Positions 22,376 through 27,966 of a DNA stretch of 27,966 bases are shown here, piece after piece. Source of the DNA: RGIG7213 sp045652135. GTDB taxonomy: Bacteria; Bacillota; Clostridia; Oscillospirales; CAG-272. The stretch lies in contig JAZRTS010000029.1 of assembly GCA_045652135.1 (NCBI GenBank), positions 1-27,966 on the forward strand. Direction: 5' to 3'. Positions within the stretch are counted from its first letter, which is position 1; every line of letters begins with the position of its first letter. The position numbers and the translations under genes are program-made. Under the pieces are notes generated by a model. It was not told the origin of the DNA. It ran no database searches and worked only from the letters and a program-made list of their open reading frames with translations.

Positions 22376-23389
22376 ATGAAAGAGAAACTTGAACAAATCA
22401 AGCTTGAAGCTGTTTCAATGCTTGAAGCTGAAAATGCCGATCTTGAACAGATCCGCATAAGATTTCTCGGCAAAAAAGGTGAACTCACTTCTGTTTTGAG
22501 AGGAATGGGGGCGCTTTCCGCCGAGGAAAGACCTGTCATCGGTGCGCTTGCAAACGAGGTAAGACAGTACATTGAAGAACGCTTGGCCGAAGCCGCTGTT
22601 GCGCATAAGGCGAAGGAAAACGAAAAGAAGCTTGCAAAGGAAAAGCTCGACGTAACGCTTCCCGGAAGCAAGATAACGATAGGCAAACGCCATCCGCTTT
22701 CACAGGTTCAGGAAGAAATTGAAAACATATTTATCGGTATGGGCTTTGAGATCGTTGACGGCCCCGAGGTTGAGTATGATTACTACAACTTCACAGCGCT
22801 CAACACACCCGAAAACCATCCCGCGCGTGACACACAGGATACATTCTATATAACGGAAAATATCCTGCTCCGTTCACAGACATCGTGCGTACAGGCTCGT
22901 ACAATGGAGCATAAAGAACCCCCGATAAGAATTATCTCCCCCGGCCGTGTTTACCGTTCCGATGCGGTTGATGCTACACACTCACCGATGTTCCACCAGA
23001 TAGAGGGACTTGTAATCGACAAGGGCATTACAATGGGCGACCTTAAAGGAACGCTTGAAATATTTGCAAAAAATATGTTCGGTGCTGACACAAAGATACG
23101 CTTCCGTCCCCACCACTTCCCGTTCACGGAGCCGTCTGCCGAGGTTGACGTTTCCTGCTTTGTATGCGGAGGCGAAGGCTGTAGACTTTGTAAGGGCGAA
23201 GGCTGGATAGAAATTCTCGGTGCAGGTATGGTACACCCGAACGTACTCCGTATGGGCGGAATCGACCCCGAGGTCTACAGCGGCTTTGCGTTCGGTCTTG
23301 GTATTGAGCGTGTTGTTATGCGCCGTTACAATATCGATGATATGCGTCTGCTTTACGAAAACGACGTAAGATTTCTGGAACAGTTCTAA
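22376..23389 (+). CDS. pheS: Phenylalanine-tRNA ligase alpha subunit
   Basis: The 337-residue product is the catalytic alpha subunit of the (alpha-beta)2 enzyme that charges tRNA-Phe, at the usual bacterial length. An N-terminal coiled coil (about 1-95) contacts tRNA and the class II core follows. Motif 2 'ISPGRVYRSDAVDATHSPMF' and 'HQIEGLVID' come next, and motif 3 is 'GFAFGLGIERVVMRRYNIDD' near the end. 'RFRPHHFPFTEPSAEVDV' is strongly conserved. A short cysteine segment, C-x2-C-x4-C-x2-C with glycines (about 260-275), sits in the core insertion as in many Bacillota. AAGGA lies upstream of the ATG. Codon use is that of a highly expressed gene. Confidence 0.97.
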   Translation: MKEKLEQIKLEAVSMLEAENADLEQIRIRFLGKKGELTSVLRGMGALSAEERPVIGALANEVRQYIEERLAEAAVAHKAKENEKKLAKEKLDVTLPGSKITIGKRHPLSQVQEEIENIFIGMGFEIVDGPEVEYDYYNFTALNTPENHPARDTQDTFYITENILLRSQTSCVQARTMEHKEPPIRIISPGRVYRSDAVDATHSPMFHQIEGLVIDKGITMGDLKGTLEIFAKNMFGADTKIRFRPHHFPFTEPSAEVDVSCFVCGGEGCRLCKGEGWIEILGAGMVHPNVLRMGGIDPEVYSGFAFGLGIERVVMRRYNIDDMRLLYENDVRFLEQF

Positions 23390-23404
23390 AGGGAGGGAAT
23401 AAAT

Positions 23405-25807
23405 ATGAAATTACCGCTTAAATGGCTTGCCGATTATGTTGACATCGGTAATCCCGATATAAAAGACTATTGTGAAAAAATGACGGCAACAGGCTCCAAG
23501 GTCGAGGGCTTTGAGATCCTCGGTGAGGACATTTCAAATGTTGTTGTCGGTAAAATAAACGCTATTTCCAAGCACCCCAACGCAGACAAGCTCGTTGTTT
23601 GCAGTATCGACACGGGCGATGCTGAACCCTTGCAGATAGTAACAGGTGCTAAAAACGTAAACGTCGGCGACAAGGTTCCCGTTGCGCTTAACGGTGCGAA
23701 TCTCCCCGGCGGAATAAAGATAAAAACGGGCAAGCTCAGAGGCGAAACGTCGCAGGGTATGCTTTGCTCAATAGGCGAACTTAACCTCACAACACACGAT
23801 ATGCCCGATGCTGTTGAGGATGGAATACTTATTCTCCCGACGGATGCGCCTATCGGTACGGATATTAAAGAATATCTGATGCTTTCCGACACAGTTGTCG
23901 AATTTGAAATAACACCTAACCGTCCCGACTGTCTTTCCGTTATCGGTCTTGCAAGAGAAAGTGCGGTAACGATGGACAGTGAGCTTAAGCTCCGCACACC
24001 CGAAATAAAGGCTTGCGACGGTAAGGTTGAAGACTATATTTCAGTAAGAGTTGACGAGCCGACACTTTGCCCCAGATACACGGCAAAGGTAGTTCACAAC
24101 GTAAAAATTGAGCCGTCGCCTCTTTGGATGCGTTCACGTTTGAGAGCAGCAGGCGTAAGACCTATAAACAATATCGTTGATATTACAAACTACGTTATGC
24201 TTGAATACGGTCAGCCTATGCACGCATTTGATTACAAGTGCCTTGACGGTAAGCAGATCGTTGTAAGATGTGCTGATGAGGGCGAAATATTCAAAACTCT
24301 CGACAGCACGGACAGACAGCTCAAATCAAGCATGCTCGTTATCGCAGATGCCGAAAAGCCCGTTGCTTTGGCGGGAATTATGGGCGGCGAAAACAGCGAG
24401 ATAACTGACGATACAAAGACAGTTGTATTTGAATCGGCGAACTTCTACGGCGCAGGTGTAAGAATTACATCCCGTGCTCTCGGTATGAGAACGGAGTCTT
24501 CGGGCAGATTTGAAAAGGGACTTGATCCCGAGCTGACGATGGATGCCGTAAACCGTGCTTGTGAGCTTGTTCAGCTTCTCGGTGCAGGTACTGTTGCAGA
24601 GGGAACTATCGACATTTATCCCGAAAAGAAGGCAGAAACAGTTATCAAGCTTGAGCCTGAAAGAATAAGCAACTTCTTGGGAACATATATTTCAGAATCC
24701 GATATGCGTGCAACGCTCGAAAAGCTTTGCTTCCGTCTTGACGGTGATAAAATATACGTTCCTTCCTACAGAAGCGACGTTGAGTGTATGAATGACATCG
24801 CAGAGGAAGTTATAAGAATCTACGGCTACAACAAAATTGAGTCCACACGTTTCCGCACGTCAGCCGCAGAAGGAAAGCTTACACCCAAGCAGAGATATTA
24901 CAGAGGACTTTGCACAGCGCTTTGCGGTATGGGACTTAATGAGATACAGACATTCTCGTTCATCTCCCCCAAGTATTACGACAAGATAAATCTTCCCGAG
25001 GACAGCGTTATACGCAAGAGCGTTGTTATCAGCAACCCCTTGGGCGAAGACACAAGCGTAATGCGTACAACAGCAATTCCTTCAATGCTTGAAGTTCTTG
25101 CAAGAAACAATAACTACAACAATACCGATGCAAGCCTTTACGAAATGGCAAAGGTATACATCCCCCGTGAGGGAATCGTGACGAACGACAAGGGTATCCC
25201 CGGCACGCTTCCTGAAGAAAAGACGAAGGTCGTTATCGGTACGCTCAAAGGCGATTTCTATGCGCTTAAGGGTATCGTTGAGGCAGTTCTTGACTTCACC
25301 GGTGTCAAGGATGTTGAATTTGAAGCAGTAACCACTTGCCCCATCTTCCACCCCGGCAGATGCGCAAAGATAGTCAAAGACGGTGTGGAGCTTGGTATTT
25401 TCGGTCAGGTAAGCTACGGTGTTTGCGAAAACTATTCGATAGACAAGCCCGTATTCGTTGCAGACCTTGACTTTGAGCTTCTCCTTGCCAACGCAGGTGA
25501 TGTTGCGCAGTACAAGCCCCTGCCTAAGTTCCCGGCTGTAACACGCGACTTCTCGTTTATGTGTGACGTTGACCTTGAAGCGGCAAAGATCGAAAAGGTC
25601 ATCAAAAAGTCACTCGGCAAGCTCCTTGACGGTGTCAAGCTGTTTGATATATACATCGGTGCGCAGACAGGCGGTAAAAAGAGTATTTCTTATTCCGTAT
25701 CTCTCCGTGCTCCCGACAGAACACTTACAGCAGAGGAAACAGATGCGGCAATTTCAAAGATGCTCGCAAACCTCGACAAAGAGCTCGGCATAACAATAAG
25801 AAGCTAA
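23405..25807 (+). CDS. pheT: Phenylalanine-tRNA ligase beta subunit
   Basis: The 800-residue product is the beta subunit of the same enzyme and is full length. Domains in order are an N-terminal part, an EMAP/tRNA-binding OB fold (about 40-150, with 'HPNADKLVVC' and 'SQGMLCS'), B3/B4 editing domain (about 210-390), B5 (about 410-475), the catalytic-like core, and the C-terminal FDX-ACB anticodon-binding domain (about 705-800, beginning near 'PAVTRDFSF'). The gene starts 15 nt after pheS with a strong GGGAGG site 8 nt before the ATG. It ends 17 nt before a strong terminator. Confidence 0.97.
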   Translation: MKLPLKWLADYVDIGNPDIKDYCEKMTATGSKVEGFEILGEDISNVVVGKINAISKHPNADKLVVCSIDTGDAEPLQIVTGAKNVNVGDKVPVALNGANLPGGIKIKTGKLRGETSQGMLCSIGELNLTTHDMPDAVEDGILILPTDAPIGTDIKEYLMLSDTVVEFEITPNRPDCLSVIGLARESAVTMDSELKLRTPEIKACDGKVEDYISVRVDEPTLCPRYTAKVVHNVKIEPSPLWMRSRLRAAGVRPINNIVDITNYVMLEYGQPMHAFDYKCLDGKQIVVRCADEGEIFKTLDSTDRQLKSSMLVIADAEKPVALAGIMGGENSEITDDTKTVVFESANFYGAGVRITSRALGMRTESSGRFEKGLDPELTMDAVNRACELVQLLGAGTVAEGTIDIYPEKKAETVIKLEPERISNFLGTYISESDMRATLEKLCFRLDGDKIYVPSYRSDVECMNDIAEEVIRIYGYNKIESTRFRTSAAEGKLTPKQRYYRGLCTALCGMGLNEIQTFSFISPKYYDKINLPEDSVIRKSVVISNPLGEDTSVMRTTAIPSMLEVLARNNNYNNTDASLYEMAKVYIPREGIVTNDKGIPGTLPEEKTKVVIGTLKGDFYALKGIVEAVLDFTGVKDVEFEAVTTCPIFHPGRCAKIVKDGVELGIFGQVSYGVCENYSIDKPVFVADLDFELLLANAGDVAQYKPLPKFPAVTRDFSFMCDVDLEAAKIEKVIKKSLGKLLDGVKLFDIYIGAQTGGKKSISYSVSLRAPDRTLTAEETDAAISKMLANLDKELGITIRS

Positions 25808-25824
25808 AATTCAATAAATCAAAC

Positions 25825-25856
25825 AAGGGACGGTTTGTTGACCGTCCCTTATGTTT
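25825..25856 (+). terminator. Intrinsic terminator of the pheST operon
   Basis: A perfect 10-bp stem (25825-25834 with 25841-25850, loop TTGTTG) is followed by ATGTTTT, 17 nt after the pheT stop. Confidence 0.88.
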
Positions 25857-25896
25857 TATAGAAATAAAATATAGTTATCGCCTAATGGGTTAAAAC

Positions 25897-25980
25897 GGTT
25901 GATTCGTGAATCAACCCTACAACACCGAATTTTACAGAATAAACAAAGTGTTTAAAAAACGTAGGAGCATTCACGAATGA
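25897..25980. repeat. Small inverted-repeat element with terminal hairpins (MITE/REP-like)
   Basis: A hairpin GGTTGATT-CGTG-AATCAACC followed by CTAC (25897-25920) is mirrored by GTAGG plus a CATTC/GAATG hairpin (25961-25979). Read outward-in, both ends share GTAGG-N3/4-ATTCACGAAT. The inner flanks AACAC (25921-25925) and GTGTT (25948-25952) also pair. The unit has no coding capacity and resembles small intergenic repeats that are multicopy in gut Clostridia, though copy number cannot be seen here. Confidence 0.55.
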
Positions 25981-26040
25981 CATAATAAAAGAAATTGTGT
26001 TTGAAACTGCTTCGTTTTATCTGAATCTTTACAGTATATT

Positions 26041-26131
26041 CGCCATGCCTGCACCCCCCACAGTTCGTTTGCAACTGCGTATGCAAACGAACTGCCTGCA
26101 GGCAAATGGCGCAGATTTCCTACGGAAATCT
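26041..26131. repeat. Nested palindromes in the pheT-sigma factor gap
   Basis: A 13-bp perfect stem (26061-26073 with 26082-26094) is followed by the palindrome GCCTGCAGGC (26094-26103) and an 8-bp stem with TAC loop (26113-26131). CGCCAT at 26041-26046 can pair with ATGGCG at 26106-26111, enclosing the first two. No T-run follows, so this is not a terminator. A short plus-strand reading frame through it is not credible as a gene. Together with 25897-25980 this fills the gene-free stretch 25857-26205. Confidence 0.6.
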
Positions 26132-26205
26132 ATTTATAAAATACAAGACTGCATAAAATGGCGTATACTCAATAAATTATAAAAACTTGTGATAAATTCG
26201 TTTTA

Positions 26206-26244
26206 AATACCGTCTGTATAACCATTTGGTTTACAGACGGTATT
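26206..26244 (-). terminator. Probable terminator of the ECF sigma factor gene
   Basis: A 13-bp perfect stem (26206-26218 with 26232-26244) with an inner ACC/GGT pairing lies 3 nt after the sigma-factor stop on the minus strand. The trailing T-tract is short (ATTTAAAA), so efficiency is uncertain. Confidence 0.65.
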
Positions 26245-26247
26245 ATA

Positions 26248-27876
26248 TTACTTTTCAACACTCAGAAAACAACCCTCAGCGCCGATTCCGTTTTCGGGAG
26301 GAGTTAACAATCCCTTTTCAATTAAGTAATCAATAACCGCATCCTGGACGGGTTGTGAAGCCAAAGCATTTACCCACTCCCATTCACCGATCAGATGTTC
26401 GGGAACAAATTTTCTGACAAGCCCTGTTACTTTTTCCGAAATGATTTTTATGTCCTCGTCAAAATAGCCGTCGTCGAATAAAGATCTGGTGACATCTACA
26501 AGTGGATCTTCTGAACTTGAACCGATTGTAAGAATTTTTGTGTAAAGTATATTACCGTCACGGTACAGATATCCACATTCAACGGCTTTGGCGGCGTGTT
26601 CCTTTTCGCCATCTGATAATGATGAAATATCAAGTCCGTCAATGGCACGGAGTGCAAGCTGCAAAAGCGGGTCGTTTGATATATTGTGTCCGCAAGAAAA
26701 ATGCCGTTGAATATATTTGTTATACATATTACCAAAAAAAATATCGGAAAAACCGCAAATATTGTGCCCTTCAATCTCATCACAACCGTGTATGTAATAC
26801 TTTCCGTTGGGAATATATCCGAACATACTGAACGGACGGTCTTGTTTGGTAACATTTGAAAATTGATTTTCCTCCATATCATTCGCTACCAATAAAATTA
26901 AAGCATTGGTTATCACATGTATCAGCATCCAATAAATCAAATTAAGGTCCGTTTTTTTATTAAGAAACGGAATAGAAAGGTAGTCAGCTTTTCGTTCTTC
27001 AATGTGCTTTGTTATTATATCGCAAATATGCGGCAGCCGTTCTTCATAGATGGATGTTGCCTTTTCAAATACATCCGCATCAAGTAAAATGAAGTTGAGC
27101 GCATATTTTCCATTTTCAAGACGGCGCAAAAATCCGTATTCGCCGTTTGCGCCTTTTGTCAGTATTTCAAGCTCTTCCTCCACATATAATGTCGGCACAT
27201 TGAGCTCTTCCGCAATTTCCGATGCGCTCATAGGCTTTTTATGACAAAGCCATATTACGTGATCTGAAAACATTCTTTGGCGTATGTATCTGGGATCACC
27301 CCAGAAGAGATCCCCTGAGCCGAAAATTTGATAATTCATTTTATCAAAGGTTACGGGTCTGTTATAAGTATCTGACATTTCTTCTACCTCACTTTTGATC
27401 TTTTCTCTTGCTGAAAAAAGTCTTTGACGGACAGCCCCCTCGCTTGTATTTTGCAGTTTTGCTATTTCAGCGGTGGAAAGACCGTCTATGTAAAACAAAA
27501 TCATCACCTCACGGTATGCCCGTGTCAAAAACGCTATCCTGCGGTATACGTTACGTAAAAGCTCTGCGGTGTCATCTGCAGTGTCGTCATCCGCTAATTT
27601 GAGTAAAAATTCCTCCGAATCACCCTCATATACCTTTTCGGTGTGCTTTCTTCGGTTGTTTGAAAAGTCGGCATATACGTTTCTTGCAACTTTCCATATA
27701 AACGGATAGACGCTTTCAATTTCTCCGTCACTTTTTGAAGCTTTTACAAGGGCATAGATAATATCGGAGCAAAGCTCCTCTGCCTCATGGCTGTCATTTG
27801 TTCTCGCATAACAAAACCCAAACAACTTATCAAGCAGGGTATCATCAAAATAATTCAGCAAGTCTTGTTTTTTCAT
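26248..27876 (-). CDS. ECF-type RNA polymerase sigma factor with large C-terminal extension
   Basis: This protein of about 542 residues has a sigma-70 region 2 (about 8-85; 'EAEELCSDIIYALVKA', 'YPFIWKVARNVYADF'). Region 4 follows (about 110-170; 'LTRAYREVMILFYIDGLSTAEIAKLQ', then 'SEGAVRQRLFSAREKI'), so it should direct RNA polymerase to specific promoters. Usual ECF factors end near 180 residues. Here about 370 further residues start with a winged-helix-like segment (about 210-262, 'SASEIAEELNVPTLYVEEELEIL') and continue as a mostly helical, soluble domain I do not recognise. The ATG at 27876 has GGAG 7 nt upstream; an in-frame TTG at 27888 lacks a site. No anti-sigma gene is visible on the available side. 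A matching ECF promoter lies upstream. Confidence 0.88.
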   Translation of the reverse strand: MKKQDLLNYFDDTLLDKLFGFCYARTNDSHEAEELCSDIIYALVKASKSDGEIESVYPFIWKVARNVYADFSNNRRKHTEKVYEGDSEEFLLKLADDDTADDTAELLRNVYRRIAFLTRAYREVMILFYIDGLSTAEIAKLQNTSEGAVRQRLFSAREKIKSEVEEMSDTYNRPVTFDKMNYQIFGSGDLFWGDPRYIRQRMFSDHVIWLCHKKPMSASEIAEELNVPTLYVEEELEILTKGANGEYGFLRRLENGKYALNFILLDADVFEKATSIYEERLPHICDIITKHIEERKADYLSIPFLNKKTDLNLIYWMLIHVITNALILLVANDMEENQFSNVTKQDRPFSMFGYIPNGKYYIHGCDEIEGHNICGFSDIFFGNMYNKYIQRHFSCGHNISNDPLLQLALRAIDGLDISSLSDGEKEHAAKAVECGYLYRDGNILYTKILTIGSSSEDPLVDVTRSLFDDGYFDEDIKIISEKVTGLVRKFVPEHLIGEWEWVNALASQPVQDAVIDYLIEKGLLTPPENGIGAEGCFLSVEK

Positions 27877-27910
27877 TTCTTTCTCCAAGCTTTGATCAAT
27901 GCTTTCACTT

Positions 27911-27939
27911 ATATAGTCGGTGCGTTTTTGAAAATGTTA
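27911..27939 (-). promoter_or_regulatory. Candidate autoregulatory ECF promoter
   Basis: The minus strand reads TAACATTTT (27939-27931), then CGACTATAT (27919-27911). The AAC of the -35 and the CGAC of the -10 are 16 bp apart, the geometry of ECF promoters (AAC-N16/17-CGTC). It lies 35 nt before the sigma-factor ATG. Confidence 0.55.
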
Positions 27940-27966
27940 GGCAGAAACCTGAAAATAATATCGAAA

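Noticed and set aside
23467..23997. 176-codon minus-strand frame inside pheT
   Set aside because: It is antisense to a clear tRNA-synthetase subunit with strong codon bias and has no ribosome site or promoter.
25997..26182. 61-codon plus-strand frame in the pheT-sigma gap
   Set aside because: It is translated mostly from the nested palindromes and lacks a ribosome site. The sequence is better explained as an intergenic repeat.

Overview
The window looks like a chromosomal segment of an anaerobic gut-type Clostridia (Bacillota; Oscillospirales/Ruminococcaceae-like is my best guess, by inference only). The supporting signs are strong AGGAGG-type ribosome sites, textbook sigma-A promoters, a T-box in front of pheST, RNase J, a DUF5685 protein paired with a J-domain protein, an ArsP_2-type 10TM permease and an ECF sigma factor with a large C-terminal extension. 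Nothing looks like phage or a transposase. Both ends contain hairpin-rich intergenic repeats.

Left end (1-832): a partial four-helix-bundle (S23/Avd-like) gene reads off the left edge from a perfect-consensus promoter. It is followed by an array of short hairpins with GNA-type triloops and then by a tRNA-Thr(UGU)-tRNA-Tyr(GUA) operon with its own promoter and terminator. Region 833-3941: a Gfo/Idh/MocA oxidoreductase on the plus strand faces a minus-strand unit made of a sugar-isomerase-like TIM barrel, a translationally coupled one-TM protein of unknown function and a probable small membrane protein with a TTG start. This is probably a small sugar or inositol-type catabolic locus.

Region 3978-9861: RNase J is followed directly by a DHHW/AlgX-like SGNH lipoprotein. 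Next come a fusion of a sugar-1-phosphate nucleotidyltransferase with a degenerate phosphohexomutase, and a divergent 92-residue tail-anchored protein of unknown function. Region 9852-12582: a second DHHW lipoprotein is coupled (ATGA) to a NamZ-type exo-muramidase. They share a perfect sigma-A promoter whose -10 lies inside a 16-bp palindrome.

Region 12590-21976 is one long minus-strand gene series with gaps of 0-28 nt. In transcription order it encodes an ArsP_2-like permease, a DUF5685 protein, a J-domain protein with a ten-cysteine tail, a small membrane protein, RecG, an MscS channel, a phosphodiester glycosidase (NAGPA) exoprotein, a GT2-GtrA glycosyltransferase and an Lgt-like membrane protein. 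Cell-envelope functions dominate from 9852 to 16926.

Region 22059-25856 is the pheS-pheT operon under a Phe T-box, ending in a strong terminator. Region 25857-26247 is a gene-free stretch with two kinds of palindromic repeat. The right end (26248-27939) is an ECF sigma factor of about 542 residues with a probable autoregulatory ECF promoter. The least explained parts are the DUF5685/J-domain pair, the GNA-hairpin array beside the four-helix-bundle gene, the paired DHHW lipoproteins and the catalytically degenerate fusion and Lgt-like proteins.
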